A stretch of DNA of 64,000 nt, from contig CAUYLG010039177.1 in the NCBI GenBank assembly GCA_963573385.1, forward strand, positions 1-64,000, read 5' to 3'. Both the position numbers and the translations under genes were made by a program. Below the pieces are notes generated by a model that was given only the letters and a program-made list of their open reading frames with translations, did not search any database and was not told the DNA's origin. Source of the DNA: Cacajao melanocephalus. Lineage: Eukaryota > Chordata > Mammalia > Primates > Pitheciidae. Within the stretch, counting starts at the first letter, position 1. The number at the start of each line of letters is the position of its first letter. This document shows, piece by piece, positions 46,404 to 62,955 of the stretch.

Positions 46404-49400
46404 GTAAGTGTTCGTTTTTAAATTTGCAATGTAATAGAAATGACATCTATAACTCAAATTGGCAATAACCAGAAATGTTAAGCATCTCATTGAAACTTGG
46501 AAGGTGACTGTTGATTTTTGGAAATGAAATGTCAATGGCTTTTAGAATAAATGTGAATCTTAGGTCACCATGGGAACCTTCCACATTAATTCCGTTATAT
46601 TAATATTGCTTATAGGTTAAACCTGAGCAATAGGTCAGCAATGTAGTCCTTCTTGGTATCACTGAGGAATAGAAGGAGGAGCTGAATGATAGTCCTTGCA
46701 TAAGCCTACTTGAAGAAAGTATGATTGTTAGATGTTTAATAATAAAGCCTCCTAGCCTCTTCATTTTTTTTTTTTTTTTCATTCTGTCTGTTGCAATTTA
46801 GCAGCATAAATTTAGTGTGAAGTAAGATTTAAAACAAGAGGCTCAGCTATATTCCACCAAAACTTGTCCTTATTAGAAAACTACCCATTTTTATAGGATT
46901 TTATACCATAAGTCTGCTCAATAATGAATGAGCTGTAACAACCATGTAAGAGTAGAACAATATTTTCCTTTGTAAATTAAAAAAAATAGTGGTTCAGGAA
47001 TTAAAAAAAAAAAAAAAAACAGGAAAGAGGTCCAGATTCAAGGCTTAAGCCCAAGTCTTCAGTTTTTCCAAAACAGATGTCTCATGAAAATGTCCATGAC
47101 ATTTTGAATGACTTCTTGCAACTTCTTTTATTTATGTAACAGTTTCCTAAGCACCTGCTATTTGCAAATCATAGCAGTAAGATGCACAATATCAATGACA
47201 TCATGGAATTTACTCCTTGACAGGGAGACAACATTAAAACTAATAACATCATTAGTAATTGATGCTACTTACAGGGTATTTATCTACTTCAGAGATTCAG
47301 ATAATGCTTCTGAGGAAGTGAGTTTCTAGATTTGAACATAAAAGATGAGAAGGCAATAAACAGACAGAAAGAATTAGTCTAGAATAATGGGGGAAATGTC
47401 TAGTTAGGACTCTCTTGTATCAGGAAATTATCATGGAAGCCTGCATGACCAAAGTCACAGGAGTTCAAGCAACAGATCAAAGATTGGGTAAAATTCTCAT
47501 TTCCCAGAGTTCTGCAGAAAATTCAAGGCCTGTGAATCCTTACTGTATAAAACTTTCAGGTCAAATGAGATGAAGAGGAGCAGGGGCTTCATGCATTCTT
47601 CTCTGACCCTAACCATACGAGTATGACAATGCAATGTAGCATTCTAAATGCCTGTAAGAGAGAAGCCTGTGTAATATTCATTTTAGCAGTGAGCTCTAAG
47701 TGACTTGCCTATAGAACCTTTCATTCTTCATGTTTGTTATAGTGCTGAGGATAAACTTTTTAAAATACTAGATTAGATTACCCTGACAGGTCCATCCTAA
47801 CTCAGAGCCTTTTGATTTATAGTCAGCTTTGCCCTCTCCTTCATTAGTGATGCTTTCTCCAAAATACATCAGTATCTGAACACCCTACTTCCCAAGTATA
47901 ACTGACATTCAAACAAGTAATATTTAAAGAGAGGAAAGCACTCAAGATATGAAGTGGAATTCCAGTGGAATAGGCAAGGAAGTACTGCCTGTATCATCTA
48001 CTTCTGTAGACTTCTAGAATGTTCTAAAAAAGGAAATGAAAAATAACATGGGTAATCTTCAGTCTCATTTTTATTAGACTTTATGCAGCCTAAGAACTTT
48101 TTGTTTATAGGAATTCAAGTTTTAGTTAAACTAACAATAAGATAATAAATACCATCAAAACAGTAATTTCTGACCAAAAGAAGGCCAACAAATCTAATTA
48201 TGTGCTGGTTACACTCTGATGACATGTTCTTATCTATTGACTCTATATTCATAGGTCAACAGTATATTTATCTCAACTTGATAAAGCCAGCACATTTAAA
48301 AATATTCAACTCCTACAACAATTGCTCTGAAATATGTGAAGAGAGAAAGAAATGTAAATGACCTAGACTTTATATTGGTCCTAGATGGTTGTGACTCCCC
48401 TCAAATTTACACAGAAAAGTTTTATGAATTTCAAATAATGCTCACGTTGCGAACTGTGTGGCATCCCCTAGAACAGAATTTTTACTGGCAAGCCCCTTGA
48501 GCACTATCCTTCCATACTGCATCTAAATAAAAAATAGAAAAAGAAAAACATAAAAACCCATGTTCTGTAACTTTAACAACTTAACCACTTGAAAGCACAG
48601 TTACTATGGGAAGAATATAAGACATGATCTATGATCAAGGAGATTAAATCTGGTACAATGGGTGGGATCAGGATACAAAGCACAAATGTCACTTATGCCC
48701 TTGTATACATGCCACATGATAACATGGGTGGGCACAGGGAAAGTGGAGACAGAAAAATCAATGAGAAAGCGTTGTAAAGAATCTGAATTTGAGTTGGGTC
48801 TTTGAAGCGTGTAGGAAAATAGATAGTAGTTGGGCTATATACAACATGGGTCCTATTATGGATCATTTGAAAATTTGGCCTTAAGGAAGGTTATTTTAAT
48901 AGATGGAGCAGTAGGAAGCCACTTTAGGCTTTGAGTAGGGAAGTCCTCAGTCTGGCAAACTGGAATGGTTAGGTGAGATTAGGCACCCAGAGAAGAGCTA
49001 GGCTATGGAACTCAGGATTTATGCCCACTTACTGGAGCTCCCTACAAGCAGGTTCTGTGTCTCCAGTGCCTGCGGCTCACATGCTCAAACAGTGGCCAAC
49101 TGGATGCAGTATTGACAGTCTAACAAAGAATGAATGAGACTCTGACCAAGGGGGTGGACGAGGATTCCTAGGGCTTTCAGTTGTAGTCTGTGAACTACAC
49201 TTTTAATCTTGGATTAATAACAAACCCAGCCTGAGGAAAGCCTTATACATTTTACTTATAGGGTGACTATTCAGAAGTCTAACATTGTGGCTCCTGTTTG
49301 GTGTCCTAAGAACTTCTTCTGAAGTGTTTGAAAAGGAGAACTCTACCAGCTGTGAACACTCAACTGTTCTAACCCAGAGGTGGCTCATAACAAATCAATA

Positions 49401-51419
49401 TTGAAATCACAAGCTTTTATAACACATTTTATCCTACCTTTTGATTGTATAAAGATCCCAACATTAAGAGCTCTTCCAATCCATTTCTCTGATTAAAATT
49501 TTTTTAATTGTAAGCTCTTTCTTGTGACAAATTCTTCTTCTTATAAAGAGAAAACCTGTCTTTGGCTTAGAAAAGCTGTGTTTTTAGGCCTCACAGTAAA
49601 GGAAGCCAAAAGATAGACAACGATTTAGGTCTGATTTTGCTATCTCTTTTGTGGCCATGAAATAGGACTTAAACTTTCTAAAAATTTGGGTTGTTTTTTT
49701 TTTTTCATTAAAAGCCACGGAGGTCTACTTGAGCCCTTTTGTATTTACTAGTTTGCAAATTTTATATTCTTTTGAAGTTTTTTTTCCCCCTGCAATGATC
49801 AAAATACTTAGTATTCTGCCCAGGGTAATGCATGATAACTACTATAACTTATACTTCAGTGAGGCTTTTTTTTTTTAAATCATTTATATTCTTCTCTGGC
49901 CAGAATAGTTAAGTATTTAATAGCTCAAAGTCAAGCAGAAGGAAGTGATATCAGTATGAAAGTTCTATCATAGGGTGAGTTATAATTCTGTCTTTTACTG
50001 GAATAAAGACATGTCGGATTCATCAAATTTACTGCTTTTCAGCTGAGAATTTTTTATCGAACGTTTGAAAATCCTAAAAATTAGCACACCAGAGCAATGA
50101 TAGAGAGGGAATAGAATTAGTAGAGCTATGTATATGATATGTCTTTCAAATGAACTCTTAAACCCATGTCTCTACCTTGTACAATAGTCCCCCTTTATCT
50201 GCAGTTTCACTTTCTGAAAATAAGTCCGCGGTCAACCTTGGTCTGAAAATAAGTGAGTACAGTACAATATGATATTTTGAGAGAAGAGAGAGCACGTGCA
50301 CATAACTTTTATTACAGCATATTGTTAGAATTGCTCTATTTTATTATTAGTTATTATTGTTAATCTCTTATTGTGCCTAATTGATAAATTCAACTCTATC
50401 ATGTATATGTATAGGAAAAAAATACTGTATGTAGGTTTTGGTACAATGTGCAGTTTCAGACATCCACTGTGGGCCACATATTCCCTGAGGATAAGGAGGG
50501 ACTACTGTATATAAATTAAAGATCAGTTGTTGGTTGACTTCAACCACTAAATAGATGAAATTACTACCACAACACAGGAACTCTAAGCAATGTTATGAAA
50601 AGATGTACAAATAGAAGATCTTAATGTGTGATCAGTTAAATTAGATCAGTATTGAGTGTCTCTTTCAGAGGACATAGACAAAAAGGGTAAGGCCGGGGGA
50701 GAGACTGAGATGATGAGGATGAGATCCTGCTTGTCTATCAGCTTCAGCAAGAGCCTTAAATATTTAGAGGTATACCTGAAGGCTGTGCTATGAAGGAAAA
50801 GCCTCTCTCCCACCTCTAGAGAAAAGAACTGGACTGATTTTGGAGAAATGCATTGAGTTTTTATTCATCACAACCAGAACTATAAAATATGAATGTATTA
50901 GTCAATGAATTTTCTCATTCAGAGAGATGATCCTACATGACTCTGGGGGTACAATAGAGGGGACTGTATGTGCATTAGGTAGGAAGCTGAGCAAGGCTTC
51001 TGAAATCACTTACTTTCAAGCTCAGCATACTTTGATAATCATTTAGAGTGACTCACAATCAATTCCCTTTAAGACTTTCAAAGTCGCAAATTGAAACAGT
51101 GCTGATCATGAATTCCGGCAGTCTGTATGTATGAACCAGGGTGAGCAGAGACATGAAGTAAACAGCAGTAAGATTTCATTTAATGATGTTGAGACTTAAA
51201 TAAAAGGGCATGATACTGGGTAGGGATAGAGAGGACCTAGTTTAGAGCTAGGGAGTAATGGACTTAGGGGGTGATGGAAGGAAGTAATGATCAACTGGTA
51301 CATCAAGACCAAATTGGAATGGAAATTCTGATAATCCTAGTCATCTTATGTAATTTTCTCATTTGAAGTCACAACATGGACTAACACTTTCTTTTTTTTT
51401 TTCTTTCCAAATGTGATAG
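46404..51419. other. DAB2: DAB2 intron 9
   Basis: 5.0-kb GT-AG intron, ending with a T-rich tract and GTGATAG. No Alu. Contains a MER2/Tigger transposon at 50,182. About 47,130-47,470 and 48,780-48,980 resemble an ancient interspersed repeat (CTAAGCACCTGCTATTTGC; later GAAGCCACTTTAGGC) that I cannot name firmly. A-runs occur at about 47,003-47,019. Confidence 0.85.
50182..50509 (+). mobile_element. MER2/Tigger-type DNA transposon remnant
   Basis: Terminal inverted repeats AGTCCCCCTTTATC (left, from about 50186) and GATAAGGAGGGACT (right, to about 50503). The interior contains CCGCGGTCAACCTTGGTC, then TTTATTACAGCATATTG and a GTAGGTTTTGGTAC segment, as in the family. It is non-autonomous and has no transposase frame. 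Confidence 0.88.
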
Positions 51420-52064
51420 GAAAGCAAAGATATCCTGTTAGTGGATCTAAACTCTGAAATCGACACCAATCAGAATTCTTTACGAGAAAATCCATTCTTA
51501 ACAAATGGCATCACCTCCTGCTCTCTTCCTCGACCAAAGCCTCAGGCATCCTTCTTGCCTGAAAATGCCTTTTCTGCCAATCTCAACTTCTTTCCCACCC
51601 CTAATCCTGATCCTTTCCGTGACGATCCTTTCACACAGCCAGACCAATCGACACCTTCTTCGTTTGATTCTCTCAAATCTCCAGATCAGAAGAAAGAGAA
51701 TTCGAGTAGCTCGTCTACTCCACTGAGTAATGGGCCCCTGAATGGTGATGTTGACTACTTTGGTCAGCAATTTGACCAGATCTCTAACCGGACTGGCAAA
51801 CAGGAAGCTCAGGCAGGCCCGTGGCCCTTTTCAAGTTCGCAAACCCAGCCAGCAGTGAGAACTCAAAATGGGGTATCTGAAAGAGAACACCCTGTCAAAT
51901 CCTCCCCCAACCCTTTTGTGGGAAGCCCTCCCAAAGGACTATCTGTACAGAATGGCGTAAAGCAGGACTTGGAAAGCTCTGTCCAGTCCTCACCACATGA
52001 CTCCATAGCCATTATCCCACCTCCACAAAGTACCAAACCAGGAAGAGGCAGAAGGACTGCTAAG
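51420..52064 (+). CDS. DAB2: DAB2 exon 10: residues 230-444, endocytic motif cassette
   Basis: 645-nt phase-0 exon, donor AAG|GTGAAT. It encodes the clathrin-type box LVDLN (236-240), NPF at 253-255, the AP-2 binding DPF motifs at 293-295 and 298-300 (PDPFRDDPF), a serine-rich stretch, and a second NPF (NPFVGS). In human DAB2 this exon is alternatively spliced: inclusion gives p96, skipping gives p67, which loses clathrin and AP-2 binding. Skipping here also keeps frame. Relative to the recalled human sequence three residues are missing in the SERE..VKSS region, consistent with 215 rather than 218 codons. Antisense and shifted frames over this exon are shadows. Confidence 0.97.
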
Positions 52065-53065
52065 GTGAATTGTCTTCTCCACATATCCATTAGCAGAGTG
52101 CATGTTCAGTACCAAAGGGTGGTGTGATGCAAGCTCTCTTTCCTGCTGCTCTCGTAGTTTCCTGTGTGGCTGTGAAATAGAAGGTGGGATAAGGCACTTT
52201 GGTTCTCCAGGAGTACTATCCTCTAACTGCCACTGTTTTGAAGCTTCTCAGCAGTGTTTGTCACACCCTGCTTTCTGTTTGCATGTCTTGTCACTTATGA
52301 TTAAACTAAACACAAGTTTTTCCATTTTTAATGCTGCTATGCTTCTGTACCTCTGGTAAGTTGATCATCATGTTCTGGGATGGGAGGGCAAGAGTTCTTG
52401 TGATTCCCTTTGTACTTCCCTGACACTAACACACGCCCTGCACACCCATCGTATTGCATTAATGTCTATGGTGGTGGCGTAAAATTCTCAAGCTTATCTC
52501 CTCTTTTAATACTGACTAAATAATACATAAGCTTAGAAGAAGCCTATGTATTTACTGTTACCACTGTGATCTCAGCTTTATTTAAGAGCAATTTAAAATG
52601 CAGTTCCCATAGGTGTCTTTTTTAACCTCTCCTAGGAATATGTAGGCTTGCCTGGATTAAGACTGTATGATCTCTATGTAGACTGACTTAAAATCCAATA
52701 GAATGATCAAAAATATTTAGGATGCTTATTTATAGTTGCCCCTTTTACACACTTGCTTCCCCAACTTCAAGCTTTTAGCTGATGAGACCAGACCAATGTG
52801 AATGTGTAAATGAGTATAATAGATTTTACATTGCAAGCCCTAGGTGGTATCAGACATTACGATTCAGCAGTCTGTCCATTGTAGGAATCTGTGTCTTTTT
52901 TGGGAGGACTGTTTTTCTGTAGCAGTTGATGTTTTTTATCTATCAAGAAAAAAGGTTTCCTTTTTGTGGCTCTCAAATTTGGGGTATAGAGTAGGAGACA
53001 GAATGAAGCTGTATTTCACTGTTAGTGAGTAACTAAGCCTTCTCCCTCCCTCCCTGTTCTATCAG
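52065..53065. other. DAB2: DAB2 intron 10
   Basis: 1.0-kb GT-AG intron ending CCCTGTTCTATCAG. No repeat recognised. Retention would add 13 codons (beginning VNCLLHI) before TGA. Confidence 0.9.
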
Positions 53066-53228
53066 TCTTCAGCCAATGACTTGCTTGCATCAGACATCTT
53101 TGCTCCTCCCATCTCAGAACCTTCAGGCCAGGCGTCACCCACAGGACAATCTGCAGCCCTGCAGCCCAACCCTCTGGATCTCTTCAAAACAAGTGCTCCT
53201 GCCCCAGTGGGGCCCCTGGCAGGTCTAG
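53066..53228 (+). CDS. DAB2: DAB2 exon 11: residues 445-498 and first base of 499
   Basis: 163-nt exon ending phase 1, donor CTAG|GTAGGT. Encodes SSANDLLASDIFAPPISEPS and on to PAPVGPLAGL. Proline-, serine- and alanine-rich, disordered. DIFAPP and DLFKTS resemble weak adaptor-binding motifs. Confidence 0.96.
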
Positions 53229-57420
<4,192 letters not shown>

Positions 57421-58053
57421 GTGGTGTAACTGTCACACTCCCTCAGGCGGGACCGTGGAACACAACATCTTTGGTCTTCAATCAGTCCCCTTCTATGGTT
57501 CCGGGAGCCATGATGGGTGGTCAACCTGCAGGTTTTGGCCAGCCCGTCATTTTTGGTACAAGTCCAGCTGTTCCAGGTTGGAACCAGCCTTCGTCGTTTG
57601 CAGCCTCAACTGCTTCTCCAGTGCCTGTTGTCTGGGGCCCTTCTGCATCTGTGGCACCCAATGCTTGGTCAACAACAAGCTCTTTGGGGAATCCTTTTCA
57701 GAGCAATATTTTTCCAGCTCCTGCTGTGTCTACTCAGCCCCCGTCCATGCTCTCCTCTCTTCTGGTCACTCCTCCGCAGCCTCCTCCCAGAGCTGGCCCT
57801 CCCAAGGACATCTCCAGTGATGCCTTCACTGCCTTAGACCCACTTGGGGATAAAGAGATCAAGGATGTGAAAGAAATGTTTAAGGATTTCCAACTGCGGC
57901 AGCCACCTACTGTGCCTGCACGGAAGGGAGAGCCGACTTCTTCTGGGACTTCAAGTGCCTTTTCCAGTTATTTCAACAGCAAGGTTGGCATTCCTCAGGA
58001 GAATGCAGACCATGATGACCTTGATGCTAATCAACTATTGAGTAAGATCAACG
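57421..58053 (+). CDS. DAB2: DAB2 exon 12: residues 499-709 and part of 710
   Basis: 633-nt exon, phase 1 on both sides, donor AACG|GTAAGC. It encodes a Pro/Ser/Ala/Gln-rich segment starting GVTVTLPQAGPWNT, an NPF (GNPFQS), a proline tract (TPPQPPPRAGPP), and the DISSDAFTALDPLGDKEIKD region followed by KEMFKDFQL and SYFNSK. In human DAB2 the last part is the myosin VI cargo-binding site (including the SYF motif). That suggests this protein can couple cargo to the actin motor. Skipping would leave frame intact (211 codons). Overlapping frames at 57,293-57,837 are shadows. Confidence 0.97.
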
Positions 58054-58595
58054 GTAAGCCACTCACCACTGTACCTACTGTTCCAACAACTATCTCCACT
58101 GCCACGTGGACCTAAATGAATCCTCCAAATGAACCCTCTCTCACCCACCAAGAGCCTTGCTCTTGCTTCTTTTGGTAATCAAGGATTATGGAAACAACTT
58201 AACCATTTACCTTTTGGTGATGACTATTTACCTTAATCGTTTCTGAGGACTGACCCAATGCTGCCCTCTAGTGATGATTCTTAAAAGGGCTGCCATGAGT
58301 TGTTGAAATGTGATGACTGGTGGCTCTTGGAGGGCTGTATCATAAGGCATCATCCATGTTCCATGACTTTAAGTGAGGGGATTCTGAATCTCTTGCATTT
58401 CAGATAAATATGCCTGGCTTTCTCTTCTGAGAAAGATAACAATTATTGGGATACCTAGGATTTGGTGTTGATTTTTGTTCCACTGATGTAAATTTCAAAA
58501 GTATGGAATTAAATTTCAAAGATAAGCTGACTCGGGGACTGGCCTATATTTGGGGAAAGCTTGTCTACTGATTGCCTGGATTTTTTGCCTTCTAG
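58054..58595. other. DAB2: DAB2 intron 12
   Basis: 542-bp GT-AG intron ending TTTTGCCTTCTAG, unique sequence. Confidence 0.9.
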
Positions 58596-58705
58596 AACCA
58601 CCAAAGCCAGTGCCCAGACAGGTTTCTCTGCCAGTTACCAAATCTGCTGACAATGCATTTGAGAACCCTTTCTCTAAAGATTCTTTTGGTTCATCACAAG
58701 CCTCT
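58596..58705 (+). CDS. DAB2: DAB2 exon 13: rest of residue 710 to 746
   Basis: 110-nt exon, donor CCTCT|GTAAGT. Encodes the PPKPVPRQ proline motif, the type that recruits SH3 proteins such as Grb2 in DAB2, then an NPF (ENPFSKDSFGSS). Human has PPKPAPR here as I recall. Confidence 0.96.
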
Positions 58706-59608
<903 letters not shown>

Positions 59609-59679
59609 ATGACTTCTCCTCAACCTGTCTCTTCTGAGATATATAGGGATCCATTTGGAAATCCTTTTGCCTAAATTCT
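59609..59679 (+). CDS. DAB2: DAB2 exon 14: residues 747-767 and stop
   Basis: Encodes MTSPQPVSSEIYRDPFGNPF plus A, then TAA at 59672-59674. The protein ends in a C-terminal NPF-Ala, an EH-domain ligand. A GTAAGT donor at 59680 lies five bases after the stop, so the last intron is in the 3'UTR but too close to the stop to trigger nonsense-mediated decay. Confidence 0.95.
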
Positions 59680-61419
59680 GTAAGTAGAAGCTCCTAACAA
59701 GGTTATCTCAGGGTTTTTTTGTGAGAAAGGGTGACATGGAGTAAAGAGTGAAATTTTAATTTAAGAATTGGGAAAAGGTTAAATATCTATAATTTAGGAG
59801 TAATCAACATGGAAATCTGTTCTTAGATCATTCAATAATGACTAGGCTGGGCACTTAAGAACAGAATTCCTAAATGCATCAAAAAATAGTAATATGCCCT
59901 TGGGGATGTGGATTTTTTATCTTATCCCATGTTTTTGGTTTTTCAGTTCTGTGTGGGAAGTAAAACTCAAAACAACACATCATAGGTTTCTAACCTTTTA
60001 ACTTTCATATTAAAGTAATTGCAAAACAACCGAGTAATAATTTGATTCTGAAGACCTTCTGAAGCCACCATACAAGTCAGCAAAACAGATTATGATCATG
60101 ACTCCTCTACCATTTATTACTTGTGAGCAATCTCAAAGTTAGTCTGGAAGAGTCCGATGGCAGTAAATCTAAAAGTTTTAACAACTGTTAAAGATTTCCT
60201 TCATAGGCAGTAGGAGCTCAAAATGAGTCCGAAGGTTGATTCTTCTGTCTCATGGACTTTATCCTAGATAAGTGATTAGATAGAATTACCTTCAATTGAA
60301 ACCCTGGGAGGGCTCAGTGTAACTCTTTCTCAACAGCAGGTGATAGCAATTTTGTTCTGATCTTAAGAGACTGAATTTAGTAGGGAAAAGAAGGCTCTCC
60401 CCATTTTAGAGCAGGTAGGGCAGCTGGTAGGGGTAGAATAGAAATAATGAGAAAAAAAAAAGCCCAAACCCATTTTTTCCAATCTTGTCTAATCCAAACA
60501 GGACTACTAACCTGTGATTTGGTCCCTCTAAAATGTAATTATTTTTAATAGATAAATATCTTAAATGTGGCAACAAAAATAAGATTGAGCTTATAGGCAT
60601 TTAGATCATTCTCCCTCACTCCAGTTGTTCTATGATGACTGTGTTTCCTATAGCACCTTTCCATAAACCGCTTCAGAGAACTGGATAAATCATTAAAAAT
60701 TCAAATTCTTGGGTCCCACCGCAGCCCTAAGGAATTTCTCTTTGGTGCCAAGGAAATGCTTCCTTTTAACAAGAGTGCAGATGATTCTAAAGGTAATAAA
60801 GCAGTATAGTAGATAATTAAGAGCTAGAAGTCTTACTAGAGACTCATTCTCACCTTCCACTCAAGGTGAGATATACCCAAACCAATAGAAGAAGTAAACT
60901 ACACTGGGAGTCAAGATGGATTGTATGGCCTAAATTGAATGAACTAGACTTCTTTTTGGAGGCCCTTTCTTCTTTAGGTCATGAAGACAGGATAGTTTAG
61001 GTCAACTTGCTACATCAATAGATTGGGTAAGGGGAACTCTCATGGGATGAAATAATTAACATTGTTGGGCACTTGTGGTAATCACTTTATTAGATGCTCT
61101 ACATTTATCATCTGCATCAATCCTCACATTAGTCCTAGGAGATACTATTACTGACATCTTTAATAATGACTCGATATTTAATACATTGATATTCAGTTCA
61201 AAAATTCTAACCATGGGTTTCTTTCTTCTCCATACCTCTCTAGGAACTTGGTCTGCAGACTATCCAGAGGAATAAAAAGGTTGGCCTTAGTAGTCAAAAA
61301 CAAAGCTGATAGCCAGACACGTCCTGATTTCTGCCCTTGTTCCAGCTTTGACATATTATCTGTTGCCTTATTTCTCGTTGCCTCTTCTACTTGTAAAATG
61401 CTTTTCACTTTCTGTCTAG
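59680..61419. other. DAB2: DAB2 intron 14 (3'UTR intron), predicted
   Basis: From donor GTAAGT to the pyrimidine-rich acceptor CACTTTCTGTCTAG at 61419. An alternative acceptor, GTTTTTGGTTTTTCAG at 59946, would make a longer 3'UTR. A MIR-like piece lies near 61,070-61,170. Confidence 0.6.
61068..61170 (-). repeat. MIR SINE fragment
   Basis: CTTTATTAGATGCTCTACAT, ATCATCTGCATCAATCCTCA and TAGTCCTAGGAGATACTATT follow reverse MIR order. Confidence 0.65.
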
Positions 61420-61607
61420 GTTAAAGCTAAACTGAATCTATGGCTTTAAATAAATTAAGATCCTAAACTCTCTAGCTTAAGTGTAAATGAAGTACAGTAG
61501 TTTCCCTACTGAATCCTATTGTGTCCCTAGAACCTTCTAGAACACTTGTCTTCTACCCTCTGGTTGGGAGATGCAGCCACCAAATCCCTTCATATCACAC
61601 TGTTTTG

Positions 61608-61613
61608 AATAAA
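61608..61613 (+). terminator. DAB2: Proximal poly(A) signal candidate
   Basis: AATAAA in TTTTGAATAAATTTTTAAATC, followed by TTGTTCAGAGTTGTCTGGGG, a GT-rich downstream element. It would give a short DAB2 3'UTR. Confidence 0.45.
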
Positions 61614-62023
61614 TTTTTAAATCCTTATTGTTCAGAGTTGTCTGGGGGTTCTGTTTCAGAGCATAAAACCTAAAAGCTACAGTAGAACAAGGCACCTTCT
61701 TAAAAGAAGTCTTGCTTCAGACCATCAGTTCCAGAGAATTTTAAAAGTAAAATTGAAGCAACTCCAAATTCTCCTTAGACATTTTGGAATCAAACACACC
61801 TAAGGACAATTTTAAAGAGATAGCTTCTCTTCTTTCTGAAGATCAATTTCCCCCAAGGCCAAGATTTTCCTTTTCTCCAATCTCTTGCTAGCTATTGCAA
61901 ATGAGGAAAGAGCATTATTCATTTCTCCTCTCCTTTTTTTTTCTGATTCTCTGTTCAGTCAGTTTTGCTCCGGGGTTCATGTAGCATTACCACCCTTTCA
62001 CAAGCAACAGACTCTCACAGGGT

Positions 62024-62055
<32 letters not shown>

Positions 62056-62918
62056 CCTCTCTTCATTCTCAGTAATTGCTAGTCCCAGAAACTAGAATTG
62101 CAAATGGGCACAACCTATATCCTTCCTGTGGAAGAGGAGGCCATTCTGTTGAGCTGAAGTTCCAGAAGAGCAGTTAATGTTCAAGAGAAATTGAACTCAA
62201 CTCAGCAACAAAGGACTCTATTTTGAAGAGCAACATATCACACAGCTAAATGTGATTGTGCCAAACACATTAGGTGCTTATTTGGGGTCGTGCTAGGCCT
62301 TTATCAAGTAACTGGAAAACTTCCTTGCAGCCACAATCTCATCGTTAGTAGGAAGATAAGTGGGGACGAAAAAGCTGTAGAACAAGTGTTTGGGGTAACC
62401 ATTGAAAATCTAATGTCTGCAATATTTTTCTCATAACTTGGCAACGTGCCCAGTTCATTTTCAGTCCTGTTGTGAGCACAGTTCTGAAGGGTTTATTCTT
62501 GTCAAAATGAGTTTTGTTTTGTTTATGTTGGGTTTTTAACGTTGTCTCTTGACACTTAATGCTCAGGTTCTTGTGGGAGTTAATCAGCCACATCCAATGT
62601 TACCTTGAGGGGGAAGAAGAGGGAGATGCTCAGAAGCTAAACAAGACAGTAGTCACATGACCCTCTATTGATTAGCCCCAAGTAGAAAGTCCTGTGGTTT
62701 TATGTTTAATGGTAATAACTGATCATATATGGCATAATTTTCTATCTGGCTTCCTACTCAGTCACTATAAACACAGACTTGAAATAGTACTTTAAATGTC
62801 CAAATACCTAAATGCGCCAAACTGGAGGTAACTATTTCTAGGTAGTTGAATTTTTGAAAGTCATGATCAGCCACACAACTGTTTTGTACATATTTTCTCG
62901 TGCACTTTTCTGTATGCA

Positions 62919-62924
62919 AATAAA
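62919..62924 (+). terminator. DAB2: Distal poly(A) signal of DAB2
   Basis: AATAAA in the context GCAAATAAAGCTATAAATT; a second AATAAA at 62945-62950 may serve instead. Followed by GT-rich sequence (GTGGTACCATTGGTT). Confidence 0.7.
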
Positions 62925-62955
62925 GCTATAAATTTACTCATTTCAATAAACTGGA

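Larger units (their letters stand above)
61420..62955 (+). other. DAB2: DAB2 exon 15, 3'UTR
   Basis: Begins GTTAAAGCTAAACTGAATC after a good acceptor and runs to the distal poly(A) region. AATAAA hexamers occur at 61449, 61608, 62919 and 62945. Use of the 61608 signal would make a short 3'UTR of about 0.2 kb; use of 62919 about 1.5 kb. It contains a 25-base A run at about 62,023-62,047 and a Pumilio-type TGTACATA at 62885-62892. Confidence 0.7.

Noticed and set aside
51498..51770. Antisense and shifted frames over DAB2 exon 10
   Set aside because: Shadows of the true exon frame; the same applies to 57293-57837 over exon 12.
62023..62047. A25 run as the end of a retroposed transcript
   Set aside because: No upstream Alu, L1 or gene sequence and no target-site duplication; treated as a simple A run in the 3'UTR.
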